From Lachnospiraceae bacterium (lineage in GTDB: Bacteria > Bacillota > Clostridia > Lachnospirales > Lachnospiraceae), in the NCBI GenBank assembly GCA_022781985.1, contig JALESH010000031.1:1-39520 (forward strand): 39,520 nt of DNA, given 5' to 3'. Below the pieces are notes generated by a model. The model ran no database searches, was not told the origin of the DNA, and saw only the letters and a list, made by a program, of their open reading frames with translations. Below are positions 32,617 through 39,520 of the stretch, piece after piece. A program made the translations under genes and the position numbers. The number at the start of each line of letters is the position of its first letter. Within the stretch, counting starts at the first letter, position 1.

Positions 32617-32644
32617 CTTTGGAAGGAGCGTGGTTACAGAAATG
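32617..32644 (+). promoter_or_regulatory. Extended ribosome-site module, copy 2 (FHA gene)
   Basis: CTTTGGAAGGAGCGTGGTT is followed by ACAGAA and then ATG at 32642, with the same 13-nt spacing from GGAAGGAG as copies 1 and 3. Confidence 0.7.
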
Positions 32645-33982
32645 TTAAATATAAAATATCATAAGGACCTGAATCATAATTATATGATCATCAAAGCTGA
32701 TATAGATGGACAAAAACCGAATTATCAGCACAGAATGATAACAGATAACAGGATTAAGCATCTGTTATCCTGTAAAATCAAATATGTAGATGGGAAAACC
32801 CACTTTTATTATGAAATTAGTTCAAGGCAAAGCCTTCGGTCTTTATTTGAAAGAAAAGCACTGGGGTATGAACAGCTTTTTCATCTTTTTGAGCAGATTG
32901 GAGAGGCGTCCCGGGAACTGGAAAATTTTATGCTTGACAGCCGGTGTCTGGTCTTGCATCCGGAGCATATCTATGTGGAGCCTGAGACGGAAGAATATTT
33001 TTTTCTGTATTATCCAGATTATGCAGAGTCAGGAGCTGAAAATACTGATTATGCCTTATTGGCTGAGTTTTTGGTAGAGAGAGTGGAGCATGAGCAGGAG
33101 GAAGCGGTTTCAGCAGCATACAGGGTTTATGAGCTGATCCAGGATGGCACACTCATCCTGTCTGAAATTTTTAAGATTTTCGATATGTCAAAAGCAGAAA
33201 AAACTGAGGGAGAAGAAGCAGAGCCTGTGCAGGAAGAAGTCAAAGTACTTTGGGAGGGGGAGGAAAAGGCTGCAGGAAATGAGTGCACTTGTGAAGATGA
33301 AGACAGGCAGGCGGCGCGTAGCCTATGGCCGTCGGGAGTTGTGGCTTTTCTCTGTATGGCAGGTGCAGCGGGCATTTTCTGTCTGTTGTATTACTGCCCT
33401 TTGTCAGAACGGGAGAGGCTGCTGTCCACAGTGGGGATTATACTCTTAACACTTCTGTCAGCGTTATTTTTACTATATTTCATTGTTAATATTATAAAAT
33501 ATCAGAAGTGTCATGTCCAAGGCAGGGGGGCAGGCGGTGCGATGGAAGAAAAGGTCATGTTTTCAAAAAGAGGCGGGTGTACCGAGCAGAACTCATATAG
33601 CGGACATCCCCTCCCTGAGCCTGCAAAACCGGCAGAGCAGCCGGAGGAATATGGAAATACGGTTTTCATGGAGTCATCCTTATGCAGAAAGGAAAATAAG
33701 CTGTATGGAACGAATAAGGGGAACAAATATCACATAGACCTGGATCGCCTTCCATGTACGGTAGGAAAACTGGCAGGCAGTGTGGATGTGGTAATCAGGG
33801 ACAGTACTGTCAGCCGTATACATGCCAGATTCACCGAGAGGGAATCAGGAATATACGTGACGGATTTAAATTCTACGAATGGTACGTTTAAAAATGGACT
33901 TCGCCTGGATCCGAATGAGACGGTACTCATTGAACAGGGAGACGAGCTGAGATTCGGCAAAATGACATTCTGCTATAGATGA
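32642..33982 (+). CDS. DUF6382/FHA-domain membrane protein
   Basis: A 446-residue protein. Residues ~1-175 match the DUF6382 domain often found before FHA in Clostridia (IKYHKDLNHNYMII...LLSCKIKYVDGKTHFYYEIS). Two membrane helices follow near residues 235-285. The C-terminal ~90 residues form an FHA phosphothreonine-binding domain with its hallmark residues: VGK, SRIHARF and DLNSTNGTFKNG. FHA domains are found in Gram-positive Tad loci and could link pilus assembly to Ser/Thr kinase signalling; that link is an inference because no kinase is encoded here. The start at 32642 is set by the upstream module, although the frame is open to 32573. It is the last clear gene of the pilus operon. Confidence 0.85.
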   Translation: MLNIKYHKDLNHNYMIIKADIDGQKPNYQHRMITDNRIKHLLSCKIKYVDGKTHFYYEISSRQSLRSLFERKALGYEQLFHLFEQIGEASRELENFMLDSRCLVLHPEHIYVEPETEEYFFLYYPDYAESGAENTDYALLAEFLVERVEHEQEEAVSAAYRVYELIQDGTLILSEIFKIFDMSKAEKTEGEEAEPVQEEVKVLWEGEEKAAGNECTCEDEDRQAARSLWPSGVVAFLCMAGAAGIFCLLYYCPLSERERLLSTVGIILLTLLSALFLLYFIVNIIKYQKCHVQGRGAGGAMEEKVMFSKRGGCTEQNSYSGHPLPEPAKPAEQPEEYGNTVFMESSLCRKENKLYGTNKGNKYHIDLDRLPCTVGKLAGSVDVVIRDSTVSRIHARFTERESGIYVTDLNSTNGTFKNGLRLDPNETVLIEQGDELRFGKMTFCYR

Positions 33983-34056
33983 GCATTGACAGCCACAAAA
34001 GGAAATGCTAACCTTTACCATAACACATACTATTTTTTGGTTGAATGGGAGAGGAT

Positions 34057-35094
34057 ATGGTACAACAGCAGCTGGCTGATTTTCTGATGGAGGAAGGATA
34101 CCGGGAGGTTCCTTCCAATCTGCCGGAATTCACGATATATTTCCTGATGGAAAATAATTATGTAAATGTTCTTCATGTGATCAACTATCAGAAAAATATG
34201 TATATTACCGAGGATCAGCATTTGCATATGAAAGAGAAGATAAAGCTGTTTTTTGCAGAAAAGGGAATAAAGGAGGTTCATATACTTTCTCTGATTATCT
34301 GCGGAGATCTGAATAAAGCCAGTCAGTTCTGTACGGGAGATGCCCTGACCTGGGTAATAGATCCCTATTGCAACCGCCTTGTCATTTTTGAAAACCAGGT
34401 TGGCGAATTTTATGGCATGCGGAATAAGCTGGAAAATTTTTTGAACAGGCTTCCTGATGAAGCACAGAATGAAAGGCCGCGGGATCCGGCCAGGTGGATT
34501 CCATATATGACGATATCCTTAGTGGCAATAAATGTACTGATTTTTATCATATGTACATTTACTGATGATTTGTTATATAATATAGGTGCTTTCAGCGCAC
34601 GTGGCTTTTTGGAAGAAAAAAAATATTACAGGATATTGACCAGTATTTTCTTGCACTGGGATCTTCAGCATCTGGCAGGCAATATGCTTGTCCTATACTA
34701 TTTGGGAGAGGTAGTTGAAAAGCATTTTGGGCGTGTGGGTTATTGCCTCATTTATCTGGTATCAGGAATCAGCGGTAATTTCTTGTCTATGCAGCATGAG
34801 CTGCATATGGTGTCCAATATTCGTTCTGTCGGCGCCAGCGGGGCAGTTTTTGGTGTAATGGGTTCATTAGTCATTATGGTGTTCCGTTACAAAGGACGTC
34901 TGAAACAGATAAATATGGGAAGGCTGGTCTTTATGATCGCATATTCCCTATACAGCGGATTTACAGCCGGCAATGTAAATAATGCCGCGCATGTGGGGGG
35001 CTTGGTAGGCGGCATTGTCTCAGCGTCTGTAGTCCAGCTATGGGAACTGATGAAGGAAAAATTAAGCAGAAATGAGGGAAGACATGAAAATTAA
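34057..35094 (+). CDS. Rhomboid-family intramembrane serine protease
   Basis: A 345-residue protein with a ~145-residue soluble N-terminal domain and a six- or seven-helix rhomboid core. The catalytic serine is in GASGAVFG (S261), the histidine in NNAAHVGGLVGG (H312), and the oxyanion-region asparagine in HLAGNM (N209). It cleaves substrates within or near the membrane; the substrate here is unknown. ATG 34057 is chosen over 34045 because GGGAG lies 5 nt before it. A weak promoter (TTGACA at 33986-33991) may lie between it and the FHA gene, but no terminator is seen, so readthrough from the pilus operon is possible. It overlaps the next gene by 11 bp. Confidence 0.9.
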   Translation: MVQQQLADFLMEEGYREVPSNLPEFTIYFLMENNYVNVLHVINYQKNMYITEDQHLHMKEKIKLFFAEKGIKEVHILSLIICGDLNKASQFCTGDALTWVIDPYCNRLVIFENQVGEFYGMRNKLENFLNRLPDEAQNERPRDPARWIPYMTISLVAINVLIFIICTFTDDLLYNIGAFSARGFLEEKKYYRILTSIFLHWDLQHLAGNMLVLYYLGEVVEKHFGRVGYCLIYLVSGISGNFLSMQHELHMVSNIRSVGASGAVFGVMGSLVIMVFRYKGRLKQINMGRLVFMIAYSLYSGFTAGNVNNAAHVGGLVGGIVSASVVQLWELMKEKLSRNEGRHEN

Positions 35095-36070
35095 TATTTA
35101 TTACGGCGGAAGAGGTCTCATCGATGATCCTACTTTATTTGTAATAAACAAAATGCAGGAGGTATTGGAAGAACTTCGGGTAGAGGTGAAGAGATTCAAT
35201 TTACAGGAGCTGAAAAACAGCATCACCACCCTGCCCCAGACTCTCAAGGAGGCGGATGGCATTATTCTGGCTACGACCATAGAGTGGCATGGAATAGGAG
35301 GATACATGCAGCAGTTTCTGGATTCCTGCTGGCTGTATGGCGACAAAGAAAAGATAAGCACTACCTACATGTGTCCGGTAGTAATTTCAACCACCTACGG
35401 AGAGAGGGAGGGAAAGCTGGATCTGCTTTCTGCCTGGGAGATCCTCGGAGGAAGACCCTGCAGCGGAGTCTGCGGCTATATAGCAGATATCTCTATTATG
35501 GAGGATAATAAGGAATATATTGCCCTGATAGAGAAGAAAGCTGAAAATATGTACCGGACTGTCAACCAGAAAATTGTCAGCCTTCCGGCTAGTAATCAGG
35601 CAATCAGACAGATGGTTTCCAGAACCCAGATTGATCTGACTCCACAGGAGTCTGAACAGCTGTCCAGGTATGCTTCAGATGATAAATATGTACAGCAGCA
35701 AAAGGAAGATATCCAAGAGCTGACCTGTATGTTCAGAGATATGATGGGAAATGTGGAAATGGAAGAAAGCGAAGGGATTATTGCCGGGTTCCAGCAGCAT
35801 TTCAAACCTGGGGCAGGAGTGAAATGCAATTACAGGCTTGTCATTGGGGGAAAGAAAAATCTTATTATTCGTGTGTACGGTACAGAGCTGGAATGCACTT
35901 TTGGCAACCTTGAGCATGCAGATGTGGAGCTTCAGCTGGAGCGAAGGGTTTTGGATGAGATTATGAATGGCAGGATGACTTTCCAGAGGGCATTTATGTC
36001 AGGAGAAATGAAAATGAAAGGAGATTTTAAAGCACTCCGTGCATTGGATCAGATTTTTGTATTTGATTGA
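35084..36070 (+). CDS. Flavodoxin-like oxidoreductase fused to an SCP2 sterol-carrier domain
   Basis: A 328-residue cytoplasmic protein. Residues ~1-160 have the flavodoxin/NADPH-dependent FMN reductase fold (INIYYGGRG...ADGIILATTIEWHGIGGYMQQFLDSCW...VVISTTYGEREG). The C-terminal ~100 residues match SCP2 (LIIRVYGTELECTFGNLEHADVELQLERRVLDEIMNGRMTFQRAFMSGEMKMKGDFKALRALDQIF, in parts: VLDEIMNG, FMSGEMKMKGD). SCP2 domains bind hydrophobic ligands, so a flavin redox step on a lipid-like molecule is possible but unproven. ATG 35084 has GAGGG 5 nt upstream. It overlaps the rhomboid gene by 11 bp. Confidence 0.8.
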   Translation: MKINIYYGGRGLIDDPTLFVINKMQEVLEELRVEVKRFNLQELKNSITTLPQTLKEADGIILATTIEWHGIGGYMQQFLDSCWLYGDKEKISTTYMCPVVISTTYGEREGKLDLLSAWEILGGRPCSGVCGYIADISIMEDNKEYIALIEKKAENMYRTVNQKIVSLPASNQAIRQMVSRTQIDLTPQESEQLSRYASDDKYVQQQKEDIQELTCMFRDMMGNVEMEESEGIIAGFQQHFKPGAGVKCNYRLVIGGKKNLIIRVYGTELECTFGNLEHADVELQLERRVLDEIMNGRMTFQRAFMSGEMKMKGDFKALRALDQIFVFD

Positions 36071-36105
36071 TTTATGGAAAGGAAATGATGAAGTGGTGAA
36101 GAACT

Positions 36106-36516
36106 ATGAGAGATGAGAATTGTATTTTTTGCCGGATAGCAAATGGGGAGATCCCATCCAAGACCTTATATGAAGATGAAGAATTCAGAGTAATATTGGA
36201 TTTGCAACCGGCTACCAGAGGGCATGCTTTGATTCTGCCAAAAGAGCATCATCGTAACCTCTATGATTTGCCTGATGAGACTGCTTCAAGGGTGATGGTC
36301 CTGGCGAAGAGGATGGCAGTTCGGATGAAGGATAAATTAAACTGCCATGGCTTTAACCTGATTCAGAATAATGGGGAGGCTGCAGGGCAGACGGTATTTC
36401 ATTTTCATCTGCATCTGATTCCCCGTTATGAAAATGATGGGCAGACATTGGGTTGGAAACCGGTGGAAAGCACTGAGGGAGAACTGGAAGAGGTTAAAGA
36501 TATTATCATAGGATAA
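36106..36516 (+). CDS. HIT-family (Hint-like) nucleotide hydrolase
   Basis: A 136-residue histidine-triad protein. The active-site triad HFHLHLIPR (H99, H101, H103) is intact. The N-terminal CIFCRI (C6, C9) together with H48 (PKEHH) suggests the zinc-binding subclass. Hint-like enzymes hydrolyse adenosine 5'-phosphoramidates. The length is typical. It lies 35 bp after the SCP2 fusion gene and is probably in the same transcript. Confidence 0.93.
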   Translation: MRDENCIFCRIANGEIPSKTLYEDEEFRVILDLQPATRGHALILPKEHHRNLYDLPDETASRVMVLAKRMAVRMKDKLNCHGFNLIQNNGEAAGQTVFHFHLHLIPRYENDGQTLGWKPVESTEGELEEVKDIIIG

Positions 36517-36549
36517 GGACGGCCTTGTATTATATATAAAGCTGCGGGG

Positions 36550-36577
36550 CTTTGGAAGGAGCGTGGTTCTGGATATG
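36550..36577 (+). promoter_or_regulatory. Extended ribosome-site module, copy 3 (fumarate hydratase)
   Basis: CTTTGGAAGGAGCGTGGTT is followed by CTGGAT and then ATG at 36575. It is identical over 19 bases to copy 2, with the same 13-nt spacing. Confidence 0.7.
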
Positions 36578-37417
36578 AGGACAATAAAGGTATCAGAGAT
36601 AGCAGACAATATTAAGGAAATGTGTATAGAGGCCAACCATTTTCTCTCAAAGGATATGCAGGAGGCTCTTCATAAGTCTGCGGCAGAAGAGAAAGCACCG
36701 CTTGGAAAGCAGATACTGTGCCAGCTCAGGGAAAATCTGCAAATCGCGGGTGAGGAAATGATCCCAATCTGTCAGGATACAGGGATGACAGTGATTTTTA
36801 TGGAGATAGGACAGGATGTGCATTTTGACGGCGGTGTATTGGAAGAGGCGGTTCAGGAAGGTGTCCGGCTGGGATACAGAGATGGCTTCCTCAGAAAATC
36901 AGTAGTTAAAGATCCGCTTATCAGGGAAAATACCAGGGACAATACACCTGCAGTGGTTCACTATGAAATAGTAACCGGGGACAAGGTAAAAATAACTGTG
37001 GCACCAAAGGGATTTGGAAGTGAAAATATGAGTCGGGTATTTATGCTGAAGCCATCGGATGGAAGGGAGGGGGTCAAAGCGGCAGTGCTCACTGCAGTTA
37101 AAGAGGCAGGACCCAATGCCTGTCCGCCCATGGTGATAGGGGTAGGGATAGGGGGAACCTTTGAAAAATGTGCTCTTATGGCCAAAAAGGCTCTGACCAG
37201 GCCGGTGGATGCCGGATCCGATATTCCCCATATAAAAGAACTGGAAGAGGAGCTGTTGGCAGAAATCAATAAAACTGGCATAGGGCCGGGGGGATTAGGC
37301 GGAAGTACAACAGCATTTGCAGTAAATATTAATACATATCCTACGCACATTGCCGGGCTGCCTGTGGCAGTCAATATATGCTGCCATGTGAACAGGCATA
37401 CAGTAAGGGTGATTTAG
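36575..37417 (+). CDS. Fumarate hydratase class I, alpha subunit (TtdA/FumA N-terminal type)
   Basis: A 280-residue [4Fe-4S] hydro-lyase subunit. The three cluster cysteines are likely C66 (ICQDTGM), C183 (NACPPM) and C269 or C270 (NICCHVNRH). GPGGLGGSTTAF and the KGFGSENMS segment match the family. Paired with the beta subunit 78 bp downstream, it would interconvert fumarate and malate; a related tartrate dehydratase activity cannot be excluded by sequence. Such oxygen-sensitive enzymes suit anaerobes. The start at 36575 follows the extended ribosome-site module; GTG 36563 is in frame but too close to GGAG. Confidence 0.92.
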   Translation: MRTIKVSEIADNIKEMCIEANHFLSKDMQEALHKSAAEEKAPLGKQILCQLRENLQIAGEEMIPICQDTGMTVIFMEIGQDVHFDGGVLEEAVQEGVRLGYRDGFLRKSVVKDPLIRENTRDNTPAVVHYEIVTGDKVKITVAPKGFGSENMSRVFMLKPSDGREGVKAAVLTAVKEAGPNACPPMVIGVGIGGTFEKCALMAKKALTRPVDAGSDIPHIKELEEELLAEINKTGIGPGGLGGSTTAFAVNINTYPTHIAGLPVAVNICCHVNRHTVRVI

Positions 37418-37495
37418 CCTGCTTTGTACCTGGCATAAATGTAATGCAGGAGTGGAGGAAATTCAGGAATTTTTGCAGATCATAAGAAAGGCACG

Positions 37496-38056
37496 GTGAT
37501 TAACGATATGGATCGATACATAAATGCCCCAATGAGCAAAGAGGATATTCAGACATTGAGAGCAGGCGACTATGTATACATTACAGGGACGATTTATACG
37601 GCAAGAGATGCCGCTCATAAGAGAATGTATGAGGCTATGGCGGAAAAAGAAGCTTTGCCGCTGGATCTTAATGGCAATATCATATATTATATGGGGCCGT
37701 CTCCTGCAAGGGATGGCCGCCCTATTGGTTCGGCTGGACCTACAACTTCCAGCCGAATGGATAAGTATACACCGGCTTTCCTGGACAGAGGGCTGAAGGG
37801 GATGATCGGCAAAGGTAAGCGTTCCGAAGAGGTCAGGGATGCGATTGTGAGTAACGGGGCAGTTTATTTTGCAGCTGTAGGAGGGGCGGGAGCGCTTTTG
37901 TCGCGATCCATAAAGCATTCAAAAGTGATAGCTTATGATGATTTGGGAACAGAGGCGATCAGGGAGCTTCAGGTTAAAAATTTTCCGGTTATCGTTGTAA
38001 TTGATGCGGAAGGTAATGATCTGTATGAGACGGTCATCAAGGAATTTAGTATGTAG
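37496..38056 (+). CDS. Fumarate hydratase class I, beta subunit (C-terminal type)
   Basis: A 186-residue partner of the alpha subunit. It matches the TtdB/FumA C-terminal domain: LRAGDYVYITGTIYTARDAAHKRM, GPSPARDGRPIGSAGPTTSSRMD, MIGKGKRS and VYFAAVGGAGALLSRSI (quoted in parts of the protein). The start is ambiguous. GTG 37496 has AAAGG 5 nt upstream. ATG 37508 gives the more family-like MDRYINAPM opening, but only GGTGA as a ribosome site. A small stem (CCTGC to GCAGG) lies in the gap after the alpha gene. The two-gene arrangement is standard for Clostridia. Confidence 0.92.
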   Translation: MINDMDRYINAPMSKEDIQTLRAGDYVYITGTIYTARDAAHKRMYEAMAEKEALPLDLNGNIIYYMGPSPARDGRPIGSAGPTTSSRMDKYTPAFLDRGLKGMIGKGKRSEEVRDAIVSNGAVYFAAVGGAGALLSRSIKHSKVIAYDDLGTEAIRELQVKNFPVIVVIDAEGNDLYETVIKEFSM

Positions 38057-38069
38057 GAAGATTTAGGCA

Positions 38070-38783
38070 ATGAATAGAATTATTATGATGGTGCTGCGTT
38101 TGTTTTTGAAAGCTCCGCTGTACTTTTTTCAGATCTGGTGGTATGCAAAAAGCAGAAAGGCAGGGTCACGGGAAGCGTATGCGTGCGTAAAAAAAGTAAC
38201 CATAGCTGCCAATAGGGCTGGCAGGGTTAAAATAGAATCCTATGGATTGGAAAATATCCCAAAAGAGAATGGTTTTATTTTCTTTCCTAATCATCAGGGG
38301 CTATACGATGTGCTGGCTGTTTTGGAATCCTGTCCGGTGCCGTTTGCCTTCGTGATAAAGAAAGAAGCGGCGGATGTGATTCTGTTAAAGCAGGTGGTAG
38401 GGGCATTAAAATCTATCTCTATTGACAGAGAGGATATCAGGCAGTCTATGAAGGTTATTCAGCAAGTGACGGAAGAAGTAAAGAATGGCAAGAATTTTCT
38501 TATTTTTGCAGAGGGGACCAGAAGCAGGAACGGTAATAAATTATTGGATTTCAAAGGAGGCAGTTTTAAAAGTGCGGTTAAGGCAAAATGTCCCATCGTT
38601 CCCTGTGCATTGATTGATTCCTTTAAGCCCTTTGATGAAAAATCAATCCAGCCTGCCACTGTAAAAATAGTTTATCTGCCGCCAATGTACTATGAAGATT
38701 ACAAAGAAATGAAAACAGTAGAAATTGCGGCTGAAGTAAAAAGCCGAATTGAAAAAGCCATAGAGGAGCATGCTGCTCTGTAA
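38070..38783 (+). CDS. plsC: 1-acyl-sn-glycerol-3-phosphate acyltransferase (PlsC family)
   Basis: A 237-residue membrane-associated acyltransferase that makes phosphatidic acid from lysophosphatidic acid. It has an N-terminal hydrophobic helix, the catalytic NHxxxxD motif (FFPNHQGLYDV), the EGTR substrate-binding motif (FAEGTRSRNG), and a late VPCALIDSF proline block. All four family blocks appear intact. It lies 13 bp after the fumarate hydratase beta gene with a GGAAG ribosome site, so it is probably in the same operon. No terminator is visible before the next promoter. Confidence 0.93.
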   Translation: MNRIIMMVLRLFLKAPLYFFQIWWYAKSRKAGSREAYACVKKVTIAANRAGRVKIESYGLENIPKENGFIFFPNHQGLYDVLAVLESCPVPFAFVIKKEAADVILLKQVVGALKSISIDREDIRQSMKVIQQVTEEVKNGKNFLIFAEGTRSRNGNKLLDFKGGSFKSAVKAKCPIVPCALIDSFKPFDEKSIQPATVKIVYLPPMYYEDYKEMKTVEIAAEVKSRIEKAIEEHAAL

Positions 38784-38827
38784 AACAAGGGTGAAAAGAA
38801 AAAGTATAAAATATATTAAAAAAATAA

Positions 38828-38856
38828 TTGACAAACCATCCTGTCTTATGTATAAT
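38828..38856 (+). promoter_or_regulatory. Consensus sigma-A promoter of tRNA-Ser
   Basis: TTGACA (38828-38833), 17 bp, TATAAT (38851-38856): a perfect consensus. The transcript would start near 38863, with a ~74-nt leader holding small stems (GCATC/GATGC and GTAAC/GTTAC) before the tRNA. Confidence 0.85.
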
Positions 38857-38936
38857 AACTCTTGCATCGCTGAGAGATGCGAGAGTGAAAGAGAAGTAAC
38901 CGGCAGCAGTCAGTGTTACTAATCAATTCAGGCTGT

Positions 38937-39024
38937 GGAGAAATACTCAAGAGGCTGAAGAGGCGCCCCTGCTAAGGGTGTAGGTCGTTCACGCGGCGCG
39001 AGGGTTCAAATCCCTCTTTCTCCG
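38937..39024 (+). tRNA. tRNA-Ser (GCT anticodon)
   Basis: An 88-nt class II tRNA. Acceptor GGAGAAA pairs with TTTCTCC. The anticodon loop CTGCTAA gives GCT, decoding AGC and AGU. A long variable arm is present, and the T arm contains GGTTCAAATCC. CCA is not encoded. It lies between its own promoter and the rRNA promoters, and may be co-transcribed with rRNA by readthrough since no terminator is visible. Confidence 0.96.
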
Positions 39025-39078
39025 TTTGTTATACCATGATAATGTCATGAAAACTGATTAATTTGATTTAAAAAGTGC

Positions 39079-39106
39079 TTGACAATAAGAAAAAAGTTGG
39101 TATAAT
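39079..39106 (+). promoter_or_regulatory. rRNA operon promoter P1
   Basis: TTGACA (39079-39084), 16 bp, TATAAT (39101-39106). A strong consensus promoter upstream of 16S rRNA. Confidence 0.85.
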
Positions 39107-39159
39107 AAGTAATTGCTGAAACAACAGCAAATAAGTTTGAAAATAAAATAAAAAAAGTC

Positions 39160-39188
39160 TTGACAAACAAAAACAGAAGTGATAAGAT
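39160..39188 (+). promoter_or_regulatory. rRNA operon promoter P2
   Basis: TTGACA (39160-39165), 17 bp, TAAGAT (39183-39188). The second of the tandem rRNA promoters. A third TTGACA at 39281-39286 has no recognisable -10. Confidence 0.75.
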
Positions 39189-39209
39189 ATCAGAGTTGCT
39201 TCTGAAGAA

Positions 39210-39348
39210 GATTCGAAGATGCAAGCTTCGAATCAAAGTCGAAAAAGATAATTCAATTTATTTTCAGAACGACAGGAACCTTGACAAATAAACAGTAATG
39301 CAACCCTGAAAATTCCAGAAAAGATCCTTTCGGATCTTGGAAATTCAG
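39210..39348 (+). other. Pre-16S leader with two hairpins
   Basis: GATTCGAAG (39210-39218) pairs with CTTCGAATC (39226-39234). A longer interrupted stem runs from CTGAA (39307) to TTCAG (39348), with AAGATCC/GGATCTT at its tip. These are probably processing or antitermination structures of the rRNA transcript. No coding region is seen between 39025 and 39449. Confidence 0.6.
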
Positions 39349-39449
39349 AAGAACAAGTGCAGAAGCACAACCCAAAAACAGTAAAAAACGGGAAAAACGA
39401 GCAAGCAAGTCAAACTTGCCAGCCAAGTTTTGTACCGGTGATTAAACTT

Positions 39450-39520
<71 letters not shown>

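Noticed and set aside
33986-34014. Promoter before the rhomboid gene
   Set aside because: TTGACA is good, but the -10 (TAACCT) matches only three positions; not strong enough to list.
38863-38936. T-box leader before tRNA-Ser
   Set aside because: There is no T-box consensus, and the downstream gene is the tRNA itself.

Overview
The window looks like a chromosomal segment from a motile, spore-forming anaerobic member of the Lachnospiraceae (Clostridia). The partial 16S rRNA at the right edge has the usual 5' end for that group. BofA points to sporulation, flagellin and FliS to flagella, and a Gram-positive-type Tad/Flp pilus cluster and a three-repeat SLH surface protein complete the picture. 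Nearly all genes are on the + strand with strong AAGGAG-type ribosome sites. There is no CRISPR array, phage or insertion sequence, so this is mostly core genome.

Layout. 1-1856: a cytidylate-kinase-like protein, a fragment of an ABC-transporter ATPase, and a DEDD 3'-5' exonuclease. 1940-3451 (minus): a penicillin-binding D-Ala-D-Ala carboxypeptidase, facing the exonuclease across a shared terminator. 3632-7695: a small conserved hypothetical, then the 1218-residue SLH surface protein. 7699-10658: a strong promoter running into a 19-bp palindrome, followed by a metal-exporter-like permease, a Fur-family regulator and a FAD oxidoreductase with half a Rieske motif. 10660-13479: an NYN-LOTUS protein, a minus-strand tRNA-Lys, tatD and rsmA. 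13559-18294: a TPR protein with a degenerate AAA+ module, and glgB. 18301-23192: a SigD-like promoter, a large repeat-bearing flagellum-associated protein, flagellin and FliS. 23154-23866: a DUF2508 (YaaL-like) gene, inverted, and bofA.

23903-33982 is a Tad/Flp pilus operon behind a sigma-A promoter and a structured leader of about 130 nt. Its order is prepilin peptidase, TadZ-like, CpaF/TadA ATPase, TadB, TadC, Flp pilin, DUF5702-type pseudopilin, TadE-like, second prepilin peptidase, second TadE-like and a DUF6382/FHA signalling protein. The genes are tightly packed and often overlap, which points to one transcript. 34057-38783 carries a rhomboid protease, a flavodoxin-SCP2 fusion, a HIT protein, two-subunit class I fumarate hydratase and PlsC. 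38828-39520 holds tRNA-Ser(GCT), tandem rRNA promoters, the pre-16S leader and the first ~70 nt of 16S.

The points most worth following up are: a 32-bp imperfect inverted repeat that encloses the ribosome site and start codon of the TadE-like pilus gene; an extended ribosome-site module that recurs ahead of unrelated genes; the pilus leader RNA; a TadC protein with an Ig-like insertion; and a promoter/palindrome that may be the operator of the Fur-regulated metal operon. All family assignments come from reading motifs by eye. No database search was run.
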